Assembly (NCBI RefSeq): GCF_028745515.1
Contig: NZ_JAQZSG010000005.1
Span: 610 to 64,609, forward strand
Reading direction: 5' to 3'
DNA: 64,000 nucleotides
Origin: Paenibacillus thermotolerans
GTDB taxonomy: Bacteria > Bacillota > Bacilli > Paenibacillales > YIM-B00363
A program made the translations under genes and the position numbers. Below are positions 48,948 through 58,049 of this stretch, in pieces. The notes under the pieces are model-generated. The model had not been told where the DNA came from and did no database searches. It was given only the letters and a program-made list of their open reading frames with translations. Numbering within the stretch: the first letter of the stretch is position 1; each line of letters starts with the position of its first letter.

Positions 48948-51098
48948 ATGAAACAGGCTGGATTTATTTTTCTAAGAGACATCCGGAGTATTGCAAGCAA
49001 TTGGGCGGCGCTTGTCGTAATTGCAGGACTCGCTTTTTTGCCTTCCCTTTATGCATGGTTCAATATCGAAGCGTCTTGGGATCCTTACGGGAATACGAGC
49101 GGGATTAAAGTGGCTGTCGTCAATTTGGATCAAGGCGCGACCGTACGCGGCACTCCGATCCATGCAGGCAACGAGATCGTAGAGTCGCTGAAAAACAACC
49201 GTGATATAGGCTGGGTGTTCGCGGATGAAAGGACGGCGCTGTATGGGGTAATGCACGGAGATTACTACGCAAGCATTACGATTCCGGAAAATTTCTCGAG
49301 CCGGATCGCGACCGTAGCGGCGGACGTTCCCCGGAAAGCGGAAATCATCTATACGGTGAACGAAAAAATTAACGCGGTGGCGCCGAAAATTACCGCAAAA
49401 GGCGCCAGCGGCATCGTAGAGCAAGTGAGCCAAAGCTTCGTAAAAACCGCGAATGAAGCCATATTTGAAGTGCTTAACAGCATCGGCGTAGAGCTTGAGC
49501 GAAATTTGCCGGCGATTCTAAAGGTGCGGGATACGATTTTTACTTTGGAAAAAATGATCCCGCAGCTGAACCATGCGTTAGATATCGCGGAAAGGGACGT
49601 ATCCGCCGCGAATCGCATTGTCGGGAAAATCCAAGGCAATTTGCCGGAGGCGGCTCGGATCGCGCAGGAGGGAGAAGCTTTTGCGGCGAATCTCGAACAG
49701 CTGCTTGACCGCAGTGCGGCAGGTCTGGATGCGGCAATTCCCAATATAGAGCAGGATGTCGCACTGCTTCGTCAGCATGTAAGTACAGTAGAGGGGCTGG
49801 CTGGAGCATTACAGGACGCCAAGATCGAACCGGACGCTGCGGCCACGATGCTTGCCCGGGCGGAGGAACGGCTTTCAGCCGCCGATGAGCTGACGGACGG
49901 TTTGCTGGCGATGCTTGGGAGGCTGCAACGTTTTTCGGACGGAAGCGGACTTACTTTTGCAGTGAGCGAGCTCGGGCTAATCCGAAACCGGCTCGCGGAG
50001 CAAATCGCCCTCCTAAACCGGCTTCAAACTGCAGTACATAACGGGACGGCTATGCCGAGCGAGGAAGTCGATCGGCTGCTTCATCTGTCGCAGGATTCCT
50101 CGCGACGCGTCGGCGGCCTGCTTGACGCCTTCGACAGCCGCGTCCTTCCGACGATTTCGCAGGCGATTGGGAAGGCGAAGCAATCCGCCTCCGACGCGCG
50201 AGCGATAATGGCCGATGCGGCGGCAAGCGTGCCGGATGTGGAGCGCATCGTGCAGGATGCGGCGAAAGGATTGGCCGTCGGCAAGCGGGAGCTTGACGCC
50301 TTCAAACGCGATTTGCCTGCGGCGGAAGCCAAGGTGAAGGAGCTGGCGGCGCTCATCCGCAAGCTGGAGCAAGAAGGAAGCCTCGGCGAGCTGATCGATT
50401 TGTTGGAAATGAATGCGGAGGAAGAAAGCGAATTTTTTGCCGAACCGGTCGTGCTTAAGGAAAATAAGCTGTTTCCGATCCCGAATTACGGGTCGGCGAT
50501 GTCTCCCTTTTTCACGACTTTATCGTTATGGGTCGGAGCGCTGCTGCTCGTGTCCCTTCTAACCGTCGAAGTTCATGATACCGGGGCCGACTATCGAAGT
50601 TACCAAGTATATTTCGGGCGTTACATGACGTTTCTTGCGGTGGCTGTATTTCAATCTCTTTCGGTCACCCTGGGGGATATTTGGATTTTAAAAACGTATG
50701 TGGCGGACAAGCTGTGGTTCGTTCTGTTCGGCGTTTTATTAAGTGCCGTGTTCATGCTGATTGTTTACACGCTCGTTTCGGTTTTCGGGAATGTGGGGAA
50801 GGCGATGGCGATCGTATTGCTCGTGCTGCAGCTCGCCGGGTCCGGAGGGACGTTTCCGATTGAGGTGACGCCGCCCTTTTTTCAGCTGATTCATCCGTTC
50901 CTGCCTTTCACGTATGCGATCGGCATGATGCGTGAAGCGGTCGGGGGCATTCTTTGGGATGTGGTTGCGAGGGATGCGTCGATGATGGCGGTTTATGCCG
51001 GACTTGCAATGGTCGTCGGACTGGCGCTGAAAGAGCCCATTAACCGCGTATCCGGTTCGCTAGTGAAGAAAGCGCGAGAAAGCAAACTGTTTCATTGA
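48948..51098 (+). CDS. YhgE/Pip family membrane protein
   Basis: The 716 residues have the family layout: an N-terminal membrane helix (about 18-38) with FLPSLYAWFNIEASWDPYGNTSGIKVAVVNLDQGA, a large extracytoplasmic region rich in coiled coil (about 60-510), and five or six C-terminal helices of ABC-2 type (from about 525). Relatives include the phage infection protein Pip and type VII secretion-associated EsaA-like proteins; here no such genes are adjacent. GGAG precedes ATG 48948. Tandem-repeat arrays flank the gene on both sides. Confidence 0.88.
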   Translation: MKQAGFIFLRDIRSIASNWAALVVIAGLAFLPSLYAWFNIEASWDPYGNTSGIKVAVVNLDQGATVRGTPIHAGNEIVESLKNNRDIGWVFADERTALYGVMHGDYYASITIPENFSSRIATVAADVPRKAEIIYTVNEKINAVAPKITAKGASGIVEQVSQSFVKTANEAIFEVLNSIGVELERNLPAILKVRDTIFTLEKMIPQLNHALDIAERDVSAANRIVGKIQGNLPEAARIAQEGEAFAANLEQLLDRSAAGLDAAIPNIEQDVALLRQHVSTVEGLAGALQDAKIEPDAAATMLARAEERLSAADELTDGLLAMLGRLQRFSDGSGLTFAVSELGLIRNRLAEQIALLNRLQTAVHNGTAMPSEEVDRLLHLSQDSSRRVGGLLDAFDSRVLPTISQAIGKAKQSASDARAIMADAAASVPDVERIVQDAAKGLAVGKRELDAFKRDLPAAEAKVKELAALIRKLEQEGSLGELIDLLEMNAEEESEFFAEPVVLKENKLFPIPNYGSAMSPFFTTLSLWVGALLLVSLLTVEVHDTGADYRSYQVYFGRYMTFLAVAVFQSLSVTLGDIWILKTYVADKLWFVLFGVLLSAVFMLIVYTLVSVFGNVGKAMAIVLLVLQLAGSGGTFPIEVTPPFFQLIHPFLPFTYAIGMMREAVGGILWDVVARDASMMAVYAGLAMVVGLALKEPINRVSGSLVKKARESKLFH

Positions 51099-51161
51099 TG
51101 AAGCCGGAGGGGAGTCCCTTCGGCTTCAGCTCTGAAATGAAAATGCAGTGTGGGAAATAGA

Positions 51162-51573
51162 AATAAGGCGGTCAAACTTCACTATTTCGATTCGGGAAAC
51201 GAATTTTCGGAAAATAGCGATGTGAAACTTCACTATATCCACTTCTAACCGGCTCAAACGTAGGGAGCAGCTGGAATAAGGCGGTCAAACTTCACTATTT
51301 CGATTCGGGAAACGAATTTTCGGAAAATAGCGATGTGAAACTTCACTATATCCACTTCTAACCGGCTCAAACGTAGGGAGCAGCTGGAATAAGGCGGTCA
51401 AACTTCACTATTTCGATTCGGGAAACGAATTTTCGGAAAATAGCGATGTGAAACTTCACTATATCCACTTCTAACCGGCTCAAACGTAGGGAGCAGCTGG
51501 AATAAGGCGGTCAAACTTCACTATTTCGATTCGGGAAACGAATTTTCGAAAAAATAGCGATGTGAAACTTCAT
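51162..51573. repeat. Tandem array, 3.6 units of 113 bp
   Basis: Units start at 51162, 51275, 51388 and 51501 (partial) and are nearly identical. Each includes a long imperfect hairpin with arms CTATTTCGATTCGG and CGAATTTTCGGAAAATAG, and the sequence AAACTTCACTAT twice. No open frame is credible. Located just after the yhgE-like gene. Confidence 0.9.
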
Positions 51574-51650
51574 ATTTCTACAGTTCCCACAGGCTGGAGA
51601 TGGTGGCGTCCTCTGGAATCGGATGTTGCTGACGCCAATTATAACCGTTC

Positions 51651-52133
51651 TTACATAAGGGCGGCTTTTCCTTGTTGACGGCGAAGCAATGCGATTTGTC
51701 CCGCATGGAACGCATCATGGTGAATGATTTGCAGCACCAGCTCCATGAATGGCGGCTTGTTGCCTTCACGTGGAGCTTCGAGGCGACTGTCTCCCATGTC
51801 GGCGACGGTTTCGGCAAGCTTTTGCCTGGACTGAACGACCCGTGCCTTCGCGGACTCCCATTCATCGGCGGTGAGCGGCTGCGGCGACTGAACCCAGCTT
51901 TGTTCTTCGATCCATTGGGGAGTGTTTCCTTGCAGCCTGGAAGTGGCCTCTTCGACGCTGTAAGCGAGGTGTACCGCAAGCTCGTAGATGGTGTGCCCGC
52001 CGCCCTCGGGACGCCAAACCGCTTCTTCAGGCGTAACGGATTCAAGCAGCTCGATCAAGGATGCGTGCCAAGAGTTATTGTTAGCAACGAACTCCATTTG
52101 TTTTTGAATCAGATGAGTAAGAGAGAGTGCCAT
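51651..52133 (-). CDS. DinB-like protein
   Basis: A 160-residue four-helix-bundle protein of the DinB/YfiT superfamily. The putative metal histidines are present: NNNSWHASLIELL, TIYELAVHLAYSVEEA and QIIHHDAFHAGQIALLRRQ. Members include thiol-dependent transferases and damage-induced proteins; the substrate is unknown. AGGAGG lies nine bases before ATG 52133. Confidence 0.88.
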   Translation of the reverse strand: MALSLTHLIQKQMEFVANNNSWHASLIELLESVTPEEAVWRPEGGGHTIYELAVHLAYSVEEATSRLQGNTPQWIEEQSWVQSPQPLTADEWESAKARVVQSRQKLAETVADMGDSRLEAPREGNKPPFMELVLQIIHHDAFHAGQIALLRRQQGKAALM

Positions 52134-52229
52134 TAGCTGTAACCTCCTAAATTCATTTTGATAGTGTTATCATAAATGGCGGGACAGCGGATGTCAACAT
52201 TTGGAACGGAAGAACATGCAAAATTACCA

Positions 52230-52269
52230 TTGTAAGCGGTTTTACTTACCCCGGCTATTTTGTTAAAAT
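52230..52269 (+). promoter_or_regulatory. Possible upstream nuo promoter with a cre-like site
   Basis: TTTACT (52241-52246) and TAAAAT (52264-52269) have a 17-base spacer. A cre-like TTGTAAGCGGTTTTAC at 52230-52245 overlaps the -35; it matches the first half of the CcpA consensus and departs in the second. Tentative. Confidence 0.35.
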
Positions 52270-52308
52270 GTTTGAGTGCATTAAATTTCGGACACGACCC
52301 GATTTCGC

Positions 52309-52358
52309 ATCAGAAAGAACTCAATGTCATATACCTCGATGGGACTTTCTGATATAAT
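52309..52358 (+). promoter_or_regulatory. Proximal nuo promoter region with an inverted repeat
   Basis: A perfect 9-bp inverted repeat ATCAGAAAG (52309-52317) / CTTTCTGAT (52345-52353) ends on the first base of TATAAT (52353-52358). The -35 is poor, so a regulator bound at the repeat could control access. Confidence 0.45.
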
Positions 52359-52505
52359 AATTACGGCTTACGGGGAAATATTGGTTAATAGCACTTTCGC
52401 ATCGAAGCAAAGACGCAGCCGCCGGATGCGGCATCTCCGTCCCAAGTTCATACCATTGACACATAAACCAAGGGCAAAATTACGTAAACAGGAGGACTGG
52501 AAGCT

Positions 52506-52877
52506 TTGAGTCATTACATGAATAACTACGTGCTGGTGGCCATTTTCATCGGCTTGGGAGTTTTCTTGCCGGTCGCCGCGCTGACGCTCGGCCGTTTTCT
52601 GCGCCCGCACAATCCGACACCGGAAAAACAGACCACCTATGAAAGCGGTAACGAGCCGGTCGGTTCGGGTCACGTGCGGTTTAATATCCGCTACTACCTG
52701 TACGCGTTAATGTTCGTTATTTTTGACGTAGAGGCTGTGTTCCTGTATCCGTGGGCGGTCGCTTACGACCAATTGGGCCTTTTTGCGGTTATTGAAATGC
52801 TGATATTCGTATCCCTGCTTGTCGTCGGACTTGCATATGCGTGGAAGAAGAAGGTGTTCAAATGGACCTCGATTTAA
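52506..52877 (+). CDS. nuoA: NADH-quinone oxidoreductase subunit A
   Basis: Membrane subunit of complex I. The 123 residues have three helices and the conserved loop [41 protein letters not shown]. Start TTG 52506, ten bases after GGAGG. First of eleven nuo genes; overlaps nuoB. Confidence 0.96.
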   Translation: MSHYMNNYVLVAIFIGLGVFLPVAALTLGRFLRPHNPTPEKQTTYESGNEPVGSGHVRFNIRYYLYALMFVIFDVEAVFLYPWAVAYDQLGLFAVIEMLIFVSLLVVGLAYAWKKKVFKWTSI

Positions 52878-53380
52878 CGAAAATTTCACCTGAAGAGCAC
52901 GAAGAGCTGCAGCGCAATGTGTTCATGACGACACTGGAGCAGCTGAAGGCGTGGGCGCGAAGCAATTCGTTGTGGCCGCTGACCTTCGGTCTGGCATGCT
53001 GCGCAATCGAGATGATGGGCACGGGCGCATCCCACTACGACCTCGACCGGTTTGGGGTCATTTTCCGCACGTCTCCGCGTCAATCCGACGTAATGATCGT
53101 GGCGGGCACGGTAACGAAGAAGATGGGGCCGCTGCTCAGAAAGCTTTATGACCAAATGCCCGAGCCGAAATGGGTGATCGCGATGGGCTCCTGCGCAACC
53201 GCGGGCGGACCGTACGTCAAATCGTACTCCGTCGTCAAAGGCGTAGACCAAATCGTGCCGGTAGACGTATACATACCGGGCTGCCCGCCGAATCCGGCCG
53301 CACTTATTTATGGAATCAACAAGCTGCAGGAAAAAATCCGCTATGAAGCCAAGACCGGAAAGCGGGTGACGGATCAGTGA
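52862..53380 (+). CDS. nuoB: NADH-quinone oxidoreductase subunit B
   Basis: Carries the terminal [4Fe-4S] cluster N2 near the quinone site. In the 172 residues the ligands appear as the tandem Cys46-Cys47 in [10 protein letters not shown], the Cys in GSCATAGG and that in GCPPNP. ATG 52862 with AAGGTG overlaps the end of nuoA by 16 bases. Confidence 0.97.
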   Translation: MDLDLTKISPEEHEELQRNVFMTTLEQLKAWARSNSLWPLTFGLACCAIEMMGTGASHYDLDRFGVIFRTSPRQSDVMIVAGTVTKKMGPLLRKLYDQMPEPKWVIAMGSCATAGGPYVKSYSVVKGVDQIVPVDVYIPGCPPNPAALIYGINKLQEKIRYEAKTGKRVTDQ

Positions 53381-54606
53381 GCGATAACGAATTGAAAAAG
53401 GATCCGCAAAATCCGAACAACGGAGCAAACGACGGTAACGGCGCGGAGCAAAGCAACAATCCGGAAAGCGGAAAGCCGCAGGACACTCCGGTCGAACAAG
53501 CCGCCGAAGCGCTGGCGAAGGAAAGCGGCGGCAACCCGCCGGAGCAAATGCCGGAAGGCTACGACGTTTCCGTTCCGGTGAACGAGAAGGAGGTTGCCGA
53601 TTTTACGCCGGCGCCTGAGAAAGACGCAAGCGCAATGCAGAATGCGCCTGACGATAAGGTGAAGGTGAAGGACGGCAAAGCGACTCCTACGGAAGAAACG
53701 GTCGCAAAGACGCTCGAGAAGCAGCAGCCGGGCGGCGAAACGGCCGAAGCGGTCGCGAAGGAGCGGCAAAGAGACGCCGAAGCGGCAGCCGAAGGCAAGA
53801 AGGAGCATGCGGAGACGAGCGCCGCGGACATGCAGGGCGAAACGGCTCCTGAGCCATCTGCGGAAGCGCCTGCCGCAGCAGCTCCTCCTGCGGATACGCC
53901 GAAAGCGCCGAAGGCTCCGCTGTCCGAAGCCGAGAAGGAAGAGCGCATCAAGCGTGCGCTTGAAGCGAAAGCGGCGCGGGAAGCGGCAAAGGCTGCAGAA
54001 GGCGGCGGCGAAGCGAAGCCGGCGGGCGAGGCAGGCGATGCGGCAGCAGCCGCGGCCCCGAAAGCGCCCCGAGCGCCGCGAGCGGCGAAAGCGGAAGCAG
54101 CGGAGGACGCCGCACCGAAGGAGCCGTCGCCGAAGCAGCCGCTGCTCGACCGCTGGGCGGCGATCATACGCGAAGCCGTTCATGAGGGAGCGGTGGAAGC
54201 GGCGGTCATCAACGAAAAGAACGGACACATGCCGACGTTGACCATAAGCAATGAACACTGGTCGAAAACGGCGGAAACGATCAAAAATCATCCGGAGTTT
54301 TCGATGAATTACTTGCGGAACGTTTCCGGCGTCGATCAAGAAACGCATCTTGAGGTTGTTTACCACTATATCAATATGGCTGATAAGAACGAGCTTTGCG
54401 TAAAGGTGAAGACGGATCGCGAGAACGCATCCGTCGCTTCGGTAACGCCGTTGTATGCAACGGCGAACTGGACCGAGCGGGAAGTGTTCGACCTGCTGGG
54501 CATCGACTTCCCCGGACACCCGGACCTTCGCCGCATTATGATGCCGGACGATTGGGAAGGCTATCCGCTGCGCAAAGACTACGAACCGCTGGATCCGGAG
54601 GTGTAG
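53377..54606 (+). CDS. nuoC: NADH-quinone oxidoreductase subunit C with a long N-terminal extension
   Basis: Of 409 residues only about 255-409 form the NuoC domain ([23 protein letters not shown].., [40 protein letters not shown]). The first 250 are low complexity, rich in Ala, Glu, Lys and Pro, and probably disordered with helical stretches. The frame stays open and codon use is uniform, so it is coding. GTG 53377 overlaps the nuoB stop. The role of the extension is unknown. Confidence 0.95.
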   Translation: MSDNELKKDPQNPNNGANDGNGAEQSNNPESGKPQDTPVEQAAEALAKESGGNPPEQMPEGYDVSVPVNEKEVADFTPAPEKDASAMQNAPDDKVKVKDGKATPTEETVAKTLEKQQPGGETAEAVAKERQRDAEAAAEGKKEHAETSAADMQGETAPEPSAEAPAAAAPPADTPKAPKAPLSEAEKEERIKRALEAKAAREAAKAAEGGGEAKPAGEAGDAAAAAAPKAPRAPRAAKAEAAEDAAPKEPSPKQPLLDRWAAIIREAVHEGAVEAAVINEKNGHMPTLTISNEHWSKTAETIKNHPEFSMNYLRNVSGVDQETHLEVVYHYINMADKNELCVKVKTDRENASVASVTPLYATANWTEREVFDLLGIDFPGHPDLRRIMMPDDWEGYPLRKDYEPLDPEV

Positions 54607-54612
54607 GCTGAC

Positions 54613-55716
54613 ATGGCATTAAGAACGGAAGAGCTGTTACTGAACGTCGGTCCGCAGCATCCAAGTACGCACGGCGTATTCCGGATCATCGTAAAGCTGG
54701 ACGGCGAGGTCATTCGGGAAGCGATCCCGGTCATGGGATATTTGCACCGCGGCACCGAGAAGCTGGCCGAAAACTTGACGTACACGCAAATTATTCCTTA
54801 TACCGACCGAATGGATTACGTGTCTGCCATGACGAACAACTACGTGCTTTGCAACGCTGTTGAGAAGCTGATGGGCGTAGAAATTCCGGAGCGTGCGGAA
54901 TATTTGCGCTTAATCGTGATGGAGCTGCAGCGTATTGCATCACACCTCGTATGGTGGGGAACGTATCTGCTCGATATCGGGGCAATGAGCCCGTTCCTGT
55001 ACGCTTTCCGCGATCGGGAAATCATTATTAATTTGTTCAATGAGCTTTGCGGCGCACGGCTTACTTACTTCTACATGCGCGTAGGCGGAGTGAAGTGGGA
55101 TGCTCCGGAGGGCTGGATCGAGAAGGTTCGCGATTTCATTCCTTATATGAGAGAGAAGCTCGAAGAGTACAACAATCTCGTCAGCGGCAACGAAATTTTC
55201 TTGGCCCGGATCAAAGGAATCGGCAAATACGACGCTCAGACGGCGATCGATTACGGCCTAAGCGGCGCTAACCTTCGCTGCACCGGCGTAGAGTGGGATT
55301 TGCGGAAGGCGCAGCCGTACAGCTTGTACGACCGCTTCGAATTCGACGTGCCTGTCGGCAAGAACGGCGACTGCTACGACCGTTATTTGATCCGCATCGA
55401 AGAAATTAAACAAAGCCTTCGCATTCTGGAGCAAGCCGTCGAGCAGTTCCCGGGTGACGGCCCGATCATGGGCAAGGTGCCTCGGGTCATTCGTCCGCCG
55501 GAGGGCGAAATTTATTCGGCGATCGAATCGCCGCGCGGCGAAATCGGCTGCTATATCGTCTCCAAGGGCAAAGACAAACCGTTCCGGCTCAAGTTCCGCC
55601 GCCCGTCCTTCGTCAATCTGCAAATATTGCCGAAGCTGCTCGTCGGCGAGACGATGACGAACTTGATTACGATCTTGGGCGGGGTAGACATCGTTGTCGG
55701 GGAGGTTGACGCTTAA
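54613..55716 (+). CDS. nuoD: NADH-quinone oxidoreductase subunit D
   Basis: The 49-kDa subunit that lines the quinone chamber with NuoB. The 367 residues begin TEELLLNVGPQHPSTHGVFRI, whose His and neighbouring residues line the quinone site, and include YTDRMDYVSAM and the C-terminal LGGVDIVVGEVDA. Its stop overlaps the nuoH start (TAATG). Confidence 0.97.
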   Translation: MALRTEELLLNVGPQHPSTHGVFRIIVKLDGEVIREAIPVMGYLHRGTEKLAENLTYTQIIPYTDRMDYVSAMTNNYVLCNAVEKLMGVEIPERAEYLRLIVMELQRIASHLVWWGTYLLDIGAMSPFLYAFRDREIIINLFNELCGARLTYFYMRVGGVKWDAPEGWIEKVRDFIPYMREKLEEYNNLVSGNEIFLARIKGIGKYDAQTAIDYGLSGANLRCTGVEWDLRKAQPYSLYDRFEFDVPVGKNGDCYDRYLIRIEEIKQSLRILEQAVEQFPGDGPIMGKVPRVIRPPEGEIYSAIESPRGEIGCYIVSKGKDKPFRLKFRRPSFVNLQILPKLLVGETMTNLITILGGVDIVVGEVDA

Positions 55717-56732
55717 TGAATTGGCTATTTGAAAACCCGCTCACTTGGACCGGGTTTTTCGCCATGCTGGGAGTCGGCGTACTGATGCTGCTCCTCATTC
55801 TCGGGTTCGTAACGTATGCCATATACTTCGAACGCAAAGTCATCGGCTGGATGCAGCTGCGGATCGGACCGAACCGCGTAGGCCCGCTCGGCTTGCTTCA
55901 ATCGGTGGCCGACGTTGCGAAGCTTCTTATTAAAGAAGATACGATTCCGGCGAAAGCGGACCGGTCGCTGTTCATCCTTGCGCCGGTCATCGCGTTCGTA
56001 CCCTCGTTCGCGGTCATCGTCACGCTGCCGTATACCGGCAATTTGTACGCCGCGGACTTGAATGTCGGCCTATTGTATTACGCAGCGCTTTCCAGCATCT
56101 CGACGCTGGGCATCGTGCTCGGCGGCTGGGCGTCCAACAACAAGTACTCTTTGCTCGGCGGCATGCGTTCGGCGGCGCAGATGATTTCCTACGAAGTGCC
56201 GCTTGTCATGTCCGTTACGGGCGTTATTATGCTGACGGGAAGCCTGAGCTTGAAGGATATCGTAGAAGGCCAAGCCGGCGGCTTCTTCACCTGGAACATC
56301 GTTCCGCAAATTATCGGCTTCGTCATCTTCATCATCGCGGCCGTATCCGAATTGAACCGTACGCCGTTCGACTTGCCGGAAGCCGAGTCCGAGCTTGTTG
56401 CGGGTTATCACGTCGAATACAGCGGCTTCCGATTCGCATTCTTCATGTTGGCGGAATATGTGTATGTGTTCGCAATCGCGGCGCTGACGACGGTGCTATT
56501 CCTCGGCGGCTGGCACGCGCCGGTGCCATGGCTGGACGAAGTGCTGCCGGGACTGGCAATCGTCTGGTTTCTGCTCAAGTTTTCGTTTATCGTGTTCTTC
56601 CTGTTCTGGCTGCGCGCCACGATGCCCCGCATCCGGGTCGACCAGCTGATGGGATTTGCATGGAAATATTTGCTGCCGCTGGCCCTTGTGAACATTTTCT
56701 TAACCGCGCTGGTCAAAGAGCTTTTCTTCTAA
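55716..56732 (+). CDS. nuoH: NADH-quinone oxidoreductase subunit H
   Basis: Membrane subunit next to the quinone chamber. The 338 residues contain eight or nine helices with the conserved ERKVIGWMQLRIGPNRVGPLGLLQSVADVAKLLIKE and NRTPFDLPEAESELVAGYHVEYSG loops rich in essential acidic residues. Confidence 0.97.
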   Translation: MNWLFENPLTWTGFFAMLGVGVLMLLLILGFVTYAIYFERKVIGWMQLRIGPNRVGPLGLLQSVADVAKLLIKEDTIPAKADRSLFILAPVIAFVPSFAVIVTLPYTGNLYAADLNVGLLYYAALSSISTLGIVLGGWASNNKYSLLGGMRSAAQMISYEVPLVMSVTGVIMLTGSLSLKDIVEGQAGGFFTWNIVPQIIGFVIFIIAAVSELNRTPFDLPEAESELVAGYHVEYSGFRFAFFMLAEYVYVFAIAALTTVLFLGGWHAPVPWLDEVLPGLAIVWFLLKFSFIVFFLFWLRATMPRIRVDQLMGFAWKYLLPLALVNIFLTALVKELFF

Positions 56733-56753
56733 AGGGAATGGAGAGGTGAGACT

Positions 56754-57206
56754 ATGAAAGGCTTGGCCAAAGGATTGGGCGTTACGCTCAAGAGCATGAC
56801 CAAAGAGAAAGTAACGTATGCGTACCCCGACGTGCCGCTTGTAATGCCCGATCGATTCCGCGGCATTCAGCATTTCGACCCGGACAAATGCATCGTCTGC
56901 AACCAATGCGCCAGAGTTTGCCCTACCGAATGCATTACGTTGACCGGCAAACCGAACCCCGATCCCGAGAAAAAGGGAAAGGTCATCGATACGTTCGACG
57001 TCAACTTCGAAATTTGCATTCTATGCGATTTGTGTACGGAAGTGTGCCCGACGGAAGCGATCGTCATGACGAACAACTTCGAGCTGGCGGCTTATACGCG
57101 GGACGATTTGTTCAAAAACATGAAGTGGCTCAACGAGAACAATACCCACGTCCGCAGCGAAAACACAAGGAACCCGCAGCCGGGCGGCAAAGGGGGAGCC
57201 AGTTAA
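56754..57206 (+). CDS. nuoI: NADH-quinone oxidoreductase subunit I
   Basis: Ferredoxin-like subunit with two [4Fe-4S] clusters (N6a, N6b). The 150 residues contain CIVCNQCARVCP and CILCDLCTEVCP, so all eight cysteines are present. The C-terminus (NPQPGGKGGAS) is a short flexible tail. Confidence 0.97.
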   Translation: MKGLAKGLGVTLKSMTKEKVTYAYPDVPLVMPDRFRGIQHFDPDKCIVCNQCARVCPTECITLTGKPNPDPEKKGKVIDTFDVNFEICILCDLCTEVCPTEAIVMTNNFELAAYTRDDLFKNMKWLNENNTHVRSENTRNPQPGGKGGAS

Positions 57207-57207
57207 C

Positions 57208-57720
57208 ATGCCGTTTCTGACAGGCGAGTTGGTCGCCTTCTTTATCTTTGCGCTGCTGATTATTGGTGGGGCGATCTTTATGATCTCCTTCACCAAGGTC
57301 GTACATATGGTTGTTTCTTTGGCGTTCGCCTTCTTGAGCCTCGGCGGCTTATATGTGCTGTTGGAAGCGGAATTCGTAGCTTTCGTTCAAATATTGATCT
57401 ACGCGGGCGCGATTTCGATCCTTATGATTTTCGGGATCATGCTGACGAAGCACTCGGACGAACCGCAGCACGAACCCCGCACCGCTCATGAGGCGCTGAC
57501 GGCGGTCGGCTGCGCGGTGTTGTTCGGCATTCTGTTCTTCGCGATCCAGAAGGTCGATCTGACGACAGCGGGAACGTTAAACCCGGGTGAGGACAACACG
57601 CGCGAAATCGGAATGCTGCTGTTTACGGAGCGCGTCATTCCGTTCGAGCTCGTTTCGGTGCTGCTGACGGTTGCCTTTATCGGAGCGATTGTGCTTGCCA
57701 GAAGGGAGGGCGAACAATGA
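57208..57720 (+). CDS. nuoJ: NADH-quinone oxidoreductase subunit J
   Basis: A 170-residue membrane subunit with five helices and the family sequence [27 protein letters not shown]. One base separates it from nuoI and it overlaps nuoK by four bases. Confidence 0.95.
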   Translation: MPFLTGELVAFFIFALLIIGGAIFMISFTKVVHMVVSLAFAFLSLGGLYVLLEAEFVAFVQILIYAGAISILMIFGIMLTKHSDEPQHEPRTAHEALTAVGCAVLFGILFFAIQKVDLTTAGTLNPGEDNTREIGMLLFTERVIPFELVSVLLTVAFIGAIVLARREGEQ

Positions 57721-58031
57721 CCGTCAACCTTGCAACCTCGTATTTAACGCTTGCGGCGATTTTATTTTGCATCGGATTATACGGCGCTTTGACAAAGCGG
57801 AACGCGGTCATCGTGCTGCTGTCGATCGAGCTGATGCTCAACGCGGTCAACCTGAACCTGGTCGCATTCGCCAAGTACGGAATCAACCCGTCGCTCGACG
57901 GGCAAATTTTTTCATTGTTTAACATTGCGGTGGCGGGTGCGGAAGCGGCCGTCGGCATTGCGATCTTGATCGCATTCTTCCGAGCGCGCGGTTCCAGCGA
58001 AGTCACCGATATGGATGAGATGAAGCATTAA
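57717..58031 (+). CDS. nuoK: NADH-quinone oxidoreductase subunit K
   Basis: A 104-residue, three-helix subunit with the conserved membrane glutamates in [19 protein letters not shown] and [11 protein letters not shown]. Starts at the ATGA overlapping nuoJ. Confidence 0.96.
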   Translation: MTVNLATSYLTLAAILFCIGLYGALTKRNAVIVLLSIELMLNAVNLNLVAFAKYGINPSLDGQIFSLFNIAVAGAEAAVGIAILIAFFRARGSSEVTDMDEMKH

Positions 58032-58049
58032 GGAGGGAGGAACAGACGA

